Of a DNA stretch of 64,000 bases, positions 31,484 to 41,626 are shown in pieces. The DNA is taken from assembly GCA_943842625.1 (NCBI GenBank), contig CALTCK010000002.1:124001-188000 (forward strand). The letters are read 5' to 3'. The stretch comes from an uncultured Flavobacteriaceae bacterium. Its GTDB lineage: Bacteria > Bacteroidota > Bacteroidia > Flavobacteriales > Flavobacteriaceae. Numbering within the stretch: the stretch's first letter is position 1; the number at the start of each line of letters is the position of its first letter. The notes beneath the pieces are model-generated. The model saw only the letters and a program-made list of their open reading frames with translations, was not told the DNA's origin and searched no databases. Both the position numbers and the translations under genes were made by a program.

Positions 31484-32732
31484 ATATTTTAATTAAAGCT
31501 GCAATTATTGTTGACGCATCAACAAAACATCATCTTAAAAAAAGAGATGTTTTAATTGAAAAAGGAAAGATTACTAAAATTGCGAAAACAATCTCAAATA
31601 GTGATCAATTTAAAGAGATAAAATTACCCAACCTGCATATTTCTCAAGGATGGTTCGACACCAGTGTTTCTTTTGGCGAGCCAGGTTTTGAGGAGCGAGA
31701 AAACCTACAAAATGGTTTGATAACAGCTGCAAAAAGTGGGTTTACCCATGTAGCGGTTAATTCCAATACCAATCCAGTAACCGATAATAAATCTACGATC
31801 CATTTTTTAAAATCGCAGGCCAATAACAATGCTGTTTCTTTGTATGCTGTAGGATCATTAACAGCAGGATCGAACGGTAAAGATTTAGCAGAAATATTTG
31901 ATATGCAGAACGAAGGAGCCATCTGTTTTTATGACTATAAAACTCCAGTAAAGAATCCAAATCTACTAAAAATAGCATTGCAATATTCTCAAACGTTTGA
32001 TGGCCTCATACAATCTTTTCCTTTTGAGAGCTCTATTGCTAAACAAGGAAATGTAAATGAAGATGTAAACAGCACCAAATTGGGTCTAAAAGGGATACCA
32101 AATTTAGCAGAAGAACTTCAAATAATTAGGGATTTATATATTCTCGAATACACCGGAGGAAAGCTTCACATACCAACTATTTCAACAAAAAAATCAGTCG
32201 CTTTGTTAAAGATGCTAAAAACAAAGGTTTAAATGTAACTTGTAGTGTATCTATAAACAATCTTATTTTGACGGATGATGTTTTAAATAGCTTTGATTCA
32301 AATTATAAATTACAACCACCACTAAGAACTATAAAGGATATAAAGGCCCTTATAAAAGGATTAAATGAGGGAACTATTGATGCAGTTACAAGTGATCATA
32401 ATCCAATCGATATTGAGAACAAAAAAATTGAATTTGATCACGCTCTCTATGGAAGTGTTGGTTTAGAAAGTTGTTTTGGAGCCTTAAATAACACCTTAGA
32501 TATTGAAAAAACTATAAAATACTTAACTGGGTTAAAAGAGGATTTTAAAATTCAAATAAATAGTATTGATGAGGGAAATAATGCAGACATTACTTTATTT
32601 AACCCTGAGGAACAATGGGTATTTAACCAAAAGAATATCCTATCTAAATCAAAAAACTCAGCGCTTCTTGGCTGTCAACTAAAAGGTAAAGTTTACGGAG
32701 TTATTGCCAACAAAAAAATGATTTTAAATTAA
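31480..32732 (+). CDS. Dihydroorotase-like amidohydrolase without canonical metal motif, interrupted by a 1-nt frameshift near 32208-32210
   Basis: MNILIKAAIIVDAST...NLHISQGWFDTSVSFGEPGFEERENL...EYTGGKLHIPTISTKKSVALLK | DAKNKGLNVTCSVSINNLILTDDVLNSFDSNYKLQPPLRT...VTSDHNPIDIENKKIEFDHALYGSVGLES. ATGA overlap with the upstream gene. Confidence 0.87.
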
Positions 32733-33055
32733 TGAAAAACAAATCAAATTATAAAGCAATATTAGCTTATTTATCATTTATAGGTTTAATAATTGCCTAT
32801 ATTTTAAATATGGAAGAAAAAGACAAATTGGTAAGTTACCATATCAAAAATATGTTTGGTTTAGTGATCCTATTATTTATTTCCACCACTTTTATAAAAG
32901 GCAATTCCTTTTTGTTTTTTAGTGGTCAAGTTATATGGGTTGCTTGTTTTTTTTCCTGGACATACTCTCTAATTATGGCAATTACAGGGAAACAAAAAGG
33001 AATCCCCATTATTACTGATCTGTTTCAAAAATGGTTTAATTTTTTAAATCAATAA
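32732..33055 (+). CDS. Small membrane protein (DUF4870-like)
   Basis: Three hydrophobic segments; ILNMEEKDKLVSYHIKNMFGL; TAATG overlap with upstream gene. Confidence 0.6.
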   Translation: MKNKSNYKAILAYLSFIGLIIAYILNMEEKDKLVSYHIKNMFGLVILLFISTTFIKGNSFLFFSGQVIWVACFFSWTYSLIMAITGKQKGIPIITDLFQKWFNFLNQ

Positions 33056-33718
33056 ATGGAAAAACAACAATTACAATTAGAACACCAATACAGAGCTTCA
33101 AATTTAAACGATCCTAAAAATGCCCCACTAATTATAATGCTCCACGGTTATGGCAGCGATGAGAATGATTTATTTTCTTTTGCATCTGAATTACCATCCA
33201 AATATGCTATAATTTCATTAAAGGCGCCCTACGGTTTAAATCCTCATGGTAATGCCTGGTATGCCATCCATTTTGATAACGTAGACGGAAAATGGAGTGA
33301 CGACAATCAAGCTATAAATTCCAGAGATAGGGTTGTTAGTGTCATAAATGAAATTATTGAAAAATATCCCGTGGATAAAAACAACATAACCCTCTTGGGT
33401 TTTAGTCAAGGAACTATCCTGGGATTATCAATTGCTCTCAGTTATCCTAAAAAAATAAAGAACATAATTGGTTTAAGTGGTTATGTAAACGAAGGAATCC
33501 TCAAAGAAGATTATCATAAAAACGACTTCAAAAATTTGAATATTTATTCTTCACATGGTACTTTAGACCAGGTAATACCTGTAGAATGGGCTAGAAAAAC
33601 AAAACATTTTCTTTCTAATATAGTACCCGATCTTACATACAACGAATTTCCTGTAGGTCATGGCGTTTCCCCTCAAAATTTTTATGATTTTAAAAATTGG
33701 TTAGAGAAACATAGCTAA
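33056..33718 (+). CDS. Alpha/beta hydrolase (phospholipase/carboxylesterase family)
   Basis: LIIMLHGYGSDENDLFSFA, LLGFSQGTILGLSIAL, SHGTLDQVIPVEWAR, GHGVSPQ. Confidence 0.9.
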   Translation: MEKQQLQLEHQYRASNLNDPKNAPLIIMLHGYGSDENDLFSFASELPSKYAIISLKAPYGLNPHGNAWYAIHFDNVDGKWSDDNQAINSRDRVVSVINEIIEKYPVDKNNITLLGFSQGTILGLSIALSYPKKIKNIIGLSGYVNEGILKEDYHKNDFKNLNIYSSHGTLDQVIPVEWARKTKHFLSNIVPDLTYNEFPVGHGVSPQNFYDFKNWLEKHS

Positions 33719-33719
33719 A

Positions 33720-34238
33720 TTATAACGAAGGATACAGTAAAGATGAAATTTGATTCAATTCAATTTTATTCTTTTTTGTAACATAATACTCTAAAATCAT
33801 TTCTCCCCAATACCGACCATCAGTAAAATCAGCAATAATCCATTTGTGATTAAGAAATTTAATTTTATTTATTTTCATCTTACCATTCATTCCTTCGTAG
33901 GGAATCAGATAGTTTTTTTCTTTTACTAAATTTTGATCATACATATATTCTGATACCTGGTTTTCAATTTCTAGTGACTCAAAACCTAATTTTTCAACAT
34001 AAGACATTGCATTTTCGTTTCCTTGAAGTGTAAAATAGTTACAACTTAAATTTTCATTTGATAAAATCTCTAGGGAATCCTTAAGTGTTAACAACTCATT
34101 TTTTAGATTAGAAATAGTATTTCTTTGTTTTTCAATTTTATTTTCTTGTTTTTCGAATATTTTTTTTTCATTCATGTACTGGAATATTACAAACAGTAAC
34201 GTAAATAAAAATAAATACATAAATAAAGTACGTTTCAT
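33720..34238 (-). CDS. Membrane-anchored coiled-coil hypothetical protein
   Basis: N-terminal TM, coiled coil KQENKIEKQRNTISNLKNELLTLKDSLEIL, soluble C-terminal domain. Confidence 0.55.
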   Translation of the reverse strand: MKRTLFMYLFLFTLLFVIFQYMNEKKIFEKQENKIEKQRNTISNLKNELLTLKDSLEILSNENLSCNYFTLQGNENAMSYVEKLGFESLEIENQVSEYMYDQNLVKEKNYLIPYEGMNGKMKINKIKFLNHKWIIADFTDGRYWGEMILEYYVTKKNKIELNQISSLLYPSL

Positions 34239-34241
34239 TTT

Positions 34242-35018
34242 TTATAGATTTAATTTAAGTGTATCGTAAGCTAAAAATACATTGTCAGGAAGTTCTTTTT
34301 CAATTTCTGAATGAAAACCCAATAAATGACTAATGTGAGTTAAATAGGCTTTTTTTGGATTAATTATAGTTATAATTTCTACTGCTTCATCTAAAGAAAG
34401 ATGCGAATGATGTTTTTCTTTTCTTAGCGCGTTGATAACCAATATAGAAGTGCCTTTAATTTTATCAAGTTCCTCTTCAGCTATCGTCTTTACATCTGTT
34501 AGATATGTAAAATCATCTATTCTAAATCCTAATATTGGTAATGACCCGTGCAATACCTCAACAGGAATTATTTGCTTCCCTCCTGCTTGAAAACTACTCG
34601 ATTTGGAAATTTCAATTTCATTTAAAGTTGGAGAACCTGGGTATTTATGTTCAGTTTCAAAAATATAAGAAAATCGTTGGTGTAAATTTTTAAAAACTTG
34701 TTTCTGAGCAAAAAAAGAAATAGCACCTTGTTTAAAATAAAAAGGTCTAATATCATCAATACCCGCCGTATGATCATTGTGTTCATGCGTTAGTAAAACT
34801 CCGTCAATTTTGCTGCAATTCGCTCTTAACATTTGTTGTCTAAAATCAGGTCCACAATCAATAACGTAATTATAATGATCCCACGAAATTAAAATAGAAA
34901 CACGAAGTCTTTTATCCTTTAAATCGTTGCTTTTACAAACTGGGTGTTCACTTGCAATTACAGGAATTCCTTGCGAAGTTCCAGTTCCAAGAAAAGTGAT
35001 TGTTAAACTTGAATTCAT
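34242..35018 (-). CDS. MBL-fold metallo-hydrolase (PhnP-like)
   Basis: FLGTGTSQGIPVIASEHPVC, DCGPDFRQQMLR, LLTHEHNDHTAGIDDIRPF, LTHISHLLGFH. Confidence 0.92.
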   Translation of the reverse strand: MNSSLTITFLGTGTSQGIPVIASEHPVCKSNDLKDKRLRVSILISWDHYNYVIDCGPDFRQQMLRANCSKIDGVLLTHEHNDHTAGIDDIRPFYFKQGAISFFAQKQVFKNLHQRFSYIFETEHKYPGSPTLNEIEISKSSSFQAGGKQIIPVEVLHGSLPILGFRIDDFTYLTDVKTIAEEELDKIKGTSILVINALRKEKHHSHLSLDEAVEIITIINPKKAYLTHISHLLGFHSEIEKELPDNVFLAYDTLKLNL

Positions 35019-35090
35019 CTACAAAAATAACAGTATTTATTTTGTTTAACTAAGGTATTTATTAACTTTGTTTCCAGAAAATAAAACAAC

Positions 35091-36524
35091 ATGTCGATTA
35101 CTATTTCAGGAGAAAAAGATTTTGAAAATATTCCATCCACTAAGAGCAAAGCTCTTAGAATTAACTTGAATGAAAATATTTATGGTTCATTCGCTGAGAT
35201 TGGTGCCGGTCAAGAAACCGTTCGAAATTTTTTTAGAGCTGGTGGAGCCTCTGGAACGATCGCTAAAACCATGTCTGCCTATGATAAGGATTTTAGCGAT
35301 GCTATTTATGGAATAGAAGAAGACAACCGATATGTTACTGAGTCGCGTGTAAAAACAATGCTTAGCCACGAAATTAATTTGATTGAACAACGACTTCCAA
35401 GAAGTAAACATCCTGATAGACTATTTTTTTCGTATGCCAATACAGTAGCTACCATTGATTTTGCTAAAAAATTTAAAGGACACGGGTGGGTTGGTATTAA
35501 ATACCAGGTAGAGCCAGACGGTGATTACAATGAAATTGTATTACATATTCGTTTTCACGAAAACGAAGCCACACTGCAGCAAAACACTCTTGGTACGCTT
35601 GGTGTTAATCTAATTTATGGTGCATTCTACAAATTTAACGAACCAAAAAAATTGCTTCGATATTTATATGATCATATTGATCAAGATAAAATTGAAATTG
35701 ATACCATAAATTTTTCAGGACCACAATTTAGTGAAGTTGATAATCGATTAATGAGTTTACAGCTTATTAAAAACGGAATGACTCAAGCTGTTATGTTTGG
35801 TCCAGATGGAAAAAACATATTGCCTGCAGCTATATTGTACAAAAAGAACATCTTGGCCTTAAGAGGAAGTTTTAGACCTGTAACTAAGGTTAATATTGAT
35901 ATGTACGAAAAATCATTAGATATTTTCAAAAAAGAAAAAAAGGTCGATGATGATAAAACTATCGTTATTTTTGAGATTACCTTGTCTAATTTGAGAGCTG
36001 AAGGAGAAATTAATGAAGAAGATTTTATGTCTCGTGCAAGATTATTATGTTCATTGGGGCATACGGTTATGATTTCAAACTTTCAAGAATATTATAAATT
36101 AGTAGAGTATTTCTCGGCTTATACAAAAAAACGAATGGGATTAGCTCTAGGAGTAAATAATATGATTGATATTTTTGATGAAAAGTATTATCGCCATCTA
36201 AGTGGTGGTATTTTAGAAGCTTTTGGAAAATTATTCTTTAAAGATCTTAAAGTTTATGTTTACCCAATGTTAGATCCAGATACGGGAGAATACACCAATA
36301 GCGACAACCTGAAAGTGCACCCACGAATGAAAGAACTCTATAAGTTTTTTAAATACAATGGAAAGGTGGTTGACATCGAAGATTTTGACAAGGACCATCT
36401 TAATATTTTTTCCCGTACTGTACTTAAAATGATTAAAAATAATGATGAAGGTTGGGAAAAACTCCTTCCAGAAGGTGTTTCTGAAATAATTAAACAAAAA
36501 GAACTCTTCGGTTACTCTAGATAA
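35091..36524 (+). CDS. Conserved protein of unknown function (often variably annotated in Flavobacteriia)
   Basis: 477 aa soluble protein: NENIYGSFAEIGAGQETVRNFFRAGGASGTIAKTMSAYDKDFSDAIYG...FSYANTVATIDF. Confidence 0.75.
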   Translation: MSITISGEKDFENIPSTKSKALRINLNENIYGSFAEIGAGQETVRNFFRAGGASGTIAKTMSAYDKDFSDAIYGIEEDNRYVTESRVKTMLSHEINLIEQRLPRSKHPDRLFFSYANTVATIDFAKKFKGHGWVGIKYQVEPDGDYNEIVLHIRFHENEATLQQNTLGTLGVNLIYGAFYKFNEPKKLLRYLYDHIDQDKIEIDTINFSGPQFSEVDNRLMSLQLIKNGMTQAVMFGPDGKNILPAAILYKKNILALRGSFRPVTKVNIDMYEKSLDIFKKEKKVDDDKTIVIFEITLSNLRAEGEINEEDFMSRARLLCSLGHTVMISNFQEYYKLVEYFSAYTKKRMGLALGVNNMIDIFDEKYYRHLSGGILEAFGKLFFKDLKVYVYPMLDPDTGEYTNSDNLKVHPRMKELYKFFKYNGKVVDIEDFDKDHLNIFSRTVLKMIKNNDEGWEKLLPEGVSEIIKQKELFGYSR

Positions 36525-36527
36525 GAC

Positions 36528-36989
36528 TTATTCGTTTTCTTCTAATATTTGAGAAGCATGCGACTTAGTCTTTACTTTATCTATAACCCTAATTACGAAG
36601 CCTTTTTCATCGATAAGAAATGTTTTCCGATGAATGCCGTCATATTCACGACCCATAAACTTTTTTAAGCCCCAAACTCCAAAAGCATGGATGACTTCTT
36701 TATTTTCGTCTGCTAACAAAGGAAATGGAAAATTATATTTATTTCTAAAATTAGTTTGTCTTTTTTGATTGTCAGCACTAACTCCTAGGAGTTCAAAACC
36801 TTTTTCTTTTAGTAACTCGAAGTTATCCCTTAAATTACAGGCTTCGACAGTACATCCGGGAGTACTCGCTTTAGGATAAAAAAACATCACTAGCTTTTTA
36901 CCCTGGTAATCATTAAATTGTATGGTATTACCATCCTGATCTGTCGATTTGAAATTTGGGACCTTGTCACCTACTTTTAGTGTATTCAT
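36528..36989 (-). CDS. bcp: Thioredoxin-dependent thiol peroxidase (BCP-type peroxiredoxin)
   Basis: LKVGDKVPNFKSTDQDGNTI, FFYPKASTPGCTVEACNLRDN. Confidence 0.94.
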   Translation of the reverse strand: MNTLKVGDKVPNFKSTDQDGNTIQFNDYQGKKLVMFFYPKASTPGCTVEACNLRDNFELLKEKGFELLGVSADNQKRQTNFRNKYNFPFPLLADENKEVIHAFGVWGLKKFMGREYDGIHRKTFLIDEKGFVIRVIDKVKTKSHASQILEENE

Positions 36990-37017
36990 TTTTTTACTTT
37001 TGTGTAAAAATACATAA

Positions 37018-37665
37018 ATGACGAAACAAGAAAAAATAGTTTATATAATAAATACATTAGAACGTATTTATCCTGAAACTCCTATCCCACTTGACCATAA
37101 AGATCCATACACCTTATTAATTGCTGTTTTATTGTCTGCACAAAGTACCGATAAAGGAGTAAATAAAATTACCCCTATTTTATTTAATATGGCGGATAAT
37201 CCTTATGATATGATTAAATTATCAGTAGAAGAGATTAGAACTATTATTAGGCCGGTTGGTTTATCGCCAATGAAATCAAAAGGTATCTATGGATTATCAA
37301 AAATATTAATTGACAAACATCAGGGAAAAGTCCCAACTAATTTAGAAGATTTAGAGGCATTACCAGCAGTGGGTCATAAGACGGCCAGCGTGGTTTTATC
37401 ACAGGCTTTTAATATCCCAACATTTCCTGTAGACACACACATCCATCGATTAATGTATCGATGGGGAATGACTAATGGTAAAAATGTGGTTCAAACCGAA
37501 AAAGACGCTAAAAGATTATTTCCAAAGAATTTATGGAATAAATTACATTTACAAATTATATTTTATGGTAGAGAGTATTCACCCGCGAGAGGTTGGGACA
37601 TTAACAAAGATATCATCACAAAAAAAATTGGAAGAAAGTCTATTCTTAAAAAAATTAAAAACTAA
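37018..37665 (+). CDS. nth: Endonuclease III (without C-terminal 4Fe-4S motif)
   Basis: DPYTLLIAVLLSAQSTDKGVNKITP, ALPAVGHKTASVVLSQAFNIPTFPVDTHIHRLMYRWGM, FYGREYSPARGWDINKDIITKKIGRKS. Confidence 0.93.
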   Translation: MTKQEKIVYIINTLERIYPETPIPLDHKDPYTLLIAVLLSAQSTDKGVNKITPILFNMADNPYDMIKLSVEEIRTIIRPVGLSPMKSKGIYGLSKILIDKHQGKVPTNLEDLEALPAVGHKTASVVLSQAFNIPTFPVDTHIHRLMYRWGMTNGKNVVQTEKDAKRLFPKNLWNKLHLQIIFYGREYSPARGWDINKDIITKKIGRKSILKKIKN

Positions 37666-37666
37666 A

Positions 37667-37694
37667 AAAAACCTCGAAAAAATTCGAGGTTTTA
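37667..37694 (+). terminator. Rho-independent terminator downstream of nth
   Basis: AAAACCTCGAA-AAAA-TTCGAGGTTTT. Confidence 0.65.
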
Positions 37695-37700
37695 CAAAGT

Positions 37701-37853
37701 TTAGTTTAGAAGTGCTTCAAACTTCATTTTATTATAATCTATAACACTTAAAGCCTTTGAATAATCCAGAAGAAATTTAATTGTTTCTTCTTTTGGAACT
37801 AAGTTTTCATTCACGTGTTCCGAGCGTGAAATTCCAGAGTACATTTTTTGCAT
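37701..37853 (-). CDS. 50-aa small protein between nth and the ECF sigma gene (not in supplied ORF track)
   Basis: Reverse strand ATG..TAA: MQKMYSGISRSEHVNENLVPKEETIKFLLDYSKALSVIDYNKMKFEALLN. Confidence 0.5.
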   Translation of the reverse strand: MQKMYSGISRSEHVNENLVPKEETIKFLLDYSKALSVIDYNKMKFEALLN

Positions 37854-37911
37854 ACAATAAGTATTTCAAGGTTATCTATTTTAATAACGCATCAAAATAT
37901 TTATTATTGTA

Positions 37912-38496
37912 TTAATTTGTCAACACAATATTATGCTTGTCAATAACCTTACGAAGGTTGATTAATGCATATCGCATTCTACCAAGAGCGGTATTGATAC
38001 TAACACCTGTTTTTTCACTGATATCCTTAAAACTCATTTCCTTATAAATACGCATTAACAGTACTTCTTTTTGATCGTCAGGTAACTCTTGTATGATTTT
38101 TTTTAAATCACCTTCTACCTGTTTTTTTATCATTGATTTTTCAGCATTCAAAGAGCCATCATGAAGTACTGAAAAAATATTAAAATCAGTATTGTTTTCG
38201 AACTTTGGCATTCGATTGTTTTTTCTGAAATGATCGATGACTAAATTATGTGATATTCGCATTACCCAGGGGATAAATTTACCTTCCTCATTATAGGCAC
38301 CTCTTTTTAAAGTTTTAATGACTTTAATGAAAGTATCTTGAAAAATATCCTCAGAAATATCTCTATCAAATACTTTTGAATATATAAAACTATATATTTT
38401 TTGTTTGTGACGGGTTATTAATACGCTTATTGCTTGTTCGTTGCCATTCATGTAGGCGCTAACCAATTGTGCATCTGTAGATTCTTTTTTTATCAT
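37912..38496 (-). CDS. RNA polymerase ECF sigma factor
   Basis: DAQLVSAYMNGNEQAISVLITRHKQKIYSFIYSKV, DISEDIFQDTFIKV, PDDQKEVLLMRIYKEMSFKDISEKTGVSINTALGRMRYALINLRK; ATG 38496 preferred over track start 38526. Confidence 0.92.
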   Translation of the reverse strand: MIKKESTDAQLVSAYMNGNEQAISVLITRHKQKIYSFIYSKVFDRDISEDIFQDTFIKVIKTLKRGAYNEEGKFIPWVMRISHNLVIDHFRKNNRMPKFENNTDFNIFSVLHDGSLNAEKSMIKKQVEGDLKKIIQELPDDQKEVLLMRIYKEMSFKDISEKTGVSINTALGRMRYALINLRKVIDKHNIVLTN

Positions 38497-38755
38497 AACA
38501 GTACTTTTAAATAGTTTACAAAACATACGATTCCATATGCTTTTTGTGATCTAATTTTTATTTAAAAAAGTAATATTATGCTATAGGCAAAAAAGATTTT
38601 ATGGTTATACTCTGGGGTAAATATAATAACAATCGATTAACAATTGCAAAAAAAAACAACTATTTTCAATAAAAAATATTAATGAACCTTATTATAAATC
38701 TCAAATTGGAAGTGTTATCTTTGCAAAATTCACTATTAAATATGAGAATAAAAGC

Positions 38756-41533
38756 TTGAATATTGATTCCATAAATATTAAAAAAAATATAGTAATCCAT
38801 GGAGCTAAACTTCACAATCTGAAGAATATTTCTGTGGTTATTCCTAGAAATAAACTGGTTGTGATTACCGGTTTATCTGGAAGCGGAAAATCAAGTTTGG
38901 CTTTTGACACCCTTTATGCAGAGGGACAACGACGTTATGTGGAAAGTTTATCTTCTTATGCCAGACAATTCTTAGGACGGCTTAATAAGCCTAAGGTAGA
39001 CTCTATTAAGGGGATTTCTCCTGCAATTGCAATCGAACAAAAGGTAAATTCTACCAACCCACGTTCAACAGTTGGAACTACAACCGAAATTTACGACTAT
39101 CTAAAATTATTGTACACTCGAATTGGTAAAACCATATCTCCAATTTCTGGAAAAGAAGTAAAGAAAGATAACGTTACCGATGTTATTAATTTTTTAAAAG
39201 AATTTAAGGAAGGTGAAAAACTTCTCCTTCTGGCTCCTATCATATTAGAAAAAGGGCGAACCATTGAAAATAAATTACTCGCGCTGTTACAACAAGGATA
39301 TGCCCGAATTAAGTTGGGGGATCGCATTGTTAGACTCGACGATTTAAAAGGCGAAAAGTTGCCAAAAAAAATAAATTTAGTGGTAGACCGTATTATTACT
39401 AAGAATGATGAAGATTTTCTAAATAGATTGGCAGATGCCGTAGAAATTGCTTTTTTTGAAGGAAAAGGTGAACTTCAGATCGAAAATATTTCCAATTCTT
39501 CTTTAACGGTATTTAATAACCGTTTTGAAGCTGATGGAATTTCATTTTTAAGCCCAAACATCCATTTATTTAGTTTTAATAATCCTTACGGAGCTTGTAA
39601 AACTTGTGAAGGTTATGGTGATGTTATTGGTATTGACAGTGATTTAGTAGTTCCAAATACCGTATTATCTGTTTTTGAAAATGCTATTTTTCCATGGAGA
39701 GGCGAATCTATGAGTTGGTATCGAGACCAACTTGTAAATGCCGCTTATAAATTTGATTTCCCTATCCATAAACCTTGGTTTGAATTATCTGAAGATCAAA
39801 AGCTATTGGTCTGGGAAGGCAATGAACACTTTAGAGGATTAAATGATTTTTTTGAAGAATTGACCTCAAAAAGCTATAAGATTCAGAACCGAGTAATGCT
39901 CTCCAGGTATCGTGGTAAAACCATATGCAACACCTGTAAAGGGAAACGTTTGAGAAAAGAAGCTAGTTATGTAAAAATTAATGGAACTTCCCTACAAGAA
40001 TTAGTTGAATTACCGCTAGAAAAAGTAACCACTTTTTTTAAAAACCTAAAACTTAATAAATATGATAAAGAAATTGCTAAAAGACTTTTAATTGAAATTA
40101 ACAATCGATTGGAATTTCTAAATAAAGTTGGTTTAAATTATTTAACACTTAATCGAAAATCCAATACCCTGTCTGGTGGCGAATCACAACGAATTAATCT
40201 CGCTACTTCATTAGGTAGTAGTTTAGTGGGATCTATGTATATCTTAGACGAACCAAGTATTGGCCTACATCCAAAAGATACAGAACGACTTATTGAAGTA
40301 TTAAAGTCGTTACGAGATTTAGGCAATACAGTCATCGTCGTAGAGCACGACGAAGACATCATGAAAGCAGCAGACGAAATTATCGATATTGGTCCTGAAG
40401 CTGGGAGTTTTGGAGGTGAAGTAGTTGCTACTGGAAATTATAAAAACTTATTAAAATCAAACTCATTAACGGCTCAATATTTAAACGGAGCCCTTTCTAT
40501 TGAAATCCCAGCACAAAGAAGAACCTCAAAAAACAGTATCCAATTATTTGGTGCTAGACAGCATAATTTAAAAAATATAGATGTTCAATTTCCATTGGGT
40601 TGTTTTACAGCTATTACTGGTGTTTCTGGTAGTGGTAAAAGTACCTTGGTAAAAAAAATATTATATCCAGCCATTTTAAAAGAAGTTGGTGGTTATGGTG
40701 AAAAGCCTGGTCAATTTAGCAAATTAGAAGGAAATTTTTCAAGTATTAAAAATGTAGAATTTGTAAATCAAAACCCCATTGGACGTTCCAGTAGATCCAA
40801 TCCTGTTACCTACATCAAAGCCTACGATGATATTAGAAGTTTATTTTCAAAACAAAAATTAGCTGACATTAGAGGATATAAACCCAAACATTTTTCGTTC
40901 AACGTTGATGGTGGTCGTTGTGAAAAATGCAAAGGTGAAGGTGAAGTTACTATAGAAATGCAATTTATGGCAGATGTTCATTTAGAATGTGATGTTTGTA
41001 AAGGAAAACGGTTTAAAAAAGAAGTATTAGAAGTTCAGTTTCATAAAAAAAATATCCACGACGTATTACAGATGACGGTAGAGGATGCGATCAACTTTTT
41101 CAGAACCAATGGAGAAACTAAAATTACCAACAAGTTGCAACCGCTTCAAGATGTTGGATTGGGTTATGTACAATTAGGACAAAGCTCTTCTACCCTCTCG
41201 GGTGGAGAAGCACAACGTATTAAATTAGCATCCTTTTTAATTAAAGGAACCACCAAAGAAAAGACCCTTTTTATATTTGATGAGCCAACTACAGGTTTAC
41301 ATTTTCATGATATTAATAAATTATTAAAGTCTTTTTATGCATTGTTAGACAAAGGCCACACTGTAATTGTAGTAGAACACAATATGGACTTAATTAAGTG
41401 CGCCGATCATGTGATTGATTTAGGAATTGATGGCGGCGAAAAGGGTGGCGACTTGATTGCCCAAGGAACTCCAGAAGAGGTCGCTAAAAACAAAAAGTCT
41501 TACACTGCCGCTTATTTATCTGAGAAGATTTAG
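38756..41533 (+). CDS. uvrA: Excinuclease ABC subunit A
   Basis: [42 protein letters not shown], two ABC modules, zinc motifs CKTCEGYG and [11 protein letters not shown] start. Confidence 0.97.
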   Translation: MNIDSINIKKNIVIHGAKLHNLKNISVVIPRNKLVVITGLSGSGKSSLAFDTLYAEGQRRYVESLSSYARQFLGRLNKPKVDSIKGISPAIAIEQKVNSTNPRSTVGTTTEIYDYLKLLYTRIGKTISPISGKEVKKDNVTDVINFLKEFKEGEKLLLLAPIILEKGRTIENKLLALLQQGYARIKLGDRIVRLDDLKGEKLPKKINLVVDRIITKNDEDFLNRLADAVEIAFFEGKGELQIENISNSSLTVFNNRFEADGISFLSPNIHLFSFNNPYGACKTCEGYGDVIGIDSDLVVPNTVLSVFENAIFPWRGESMSWYRDQLVNAAYKFDFPIHKPWFELSEDQKLLVWEGNEHFRGLNDFFEELTSKSYKIQNRVMLSRYRGKTICNTCKGKRLRKEASYVKINGTSLQELVELPLEKVTTFFKNLKLNKYDKEIAKRLLIEINNRLEFLNKVGLNYLTLNRKSNTLSGGESQRINLATSLGSSLVGSMYILDEPSIGLHPKDTERLIEVLKSLRDLGNTVIVVEHDEDIMKAADEIIDIGPEAGSFGGEVVATGNYKNLLKSNSLTAQYLNGALSIEIPAQRRTSKNSIQLFGARQHNLKNIDVQFPLGCFTAITGVSGSGKSTLVKKILYPAILKEVGGYGEKPGQFSKLEGNFSSIKNVEFVNQNPIGRSSRSNPVTYIKAYDDIRSLFSKQKLADIRGYKPKHFSFNVDGGRCEKCKGEGEVTIEMQFMADVHLECDVCKGKRFKKEVLEVQFHKKNIHDVLQMTVEDAINFFRTNGETKITNKLQPLQDVGLGYVQLGQSSSTLSGGEAQRIKLASFLIKGTTKEKTLFIFDEPTTGLHFHDINKLLKSFYALLDKGHTVIVVEHNMDLIKCADHVIDLGIDGGEKGGDLIAQGTPEEVAKNKKSYTAAYLSEKI

Positions 41534-41626
41534 TATAATTATACTAACCCGGAATTTTTCTTTTACCAGGTTTTCAGCGAAAAAAAACTTATAAAAAATG
41601 AGCAATTTATTGTTAAATAAATCATA

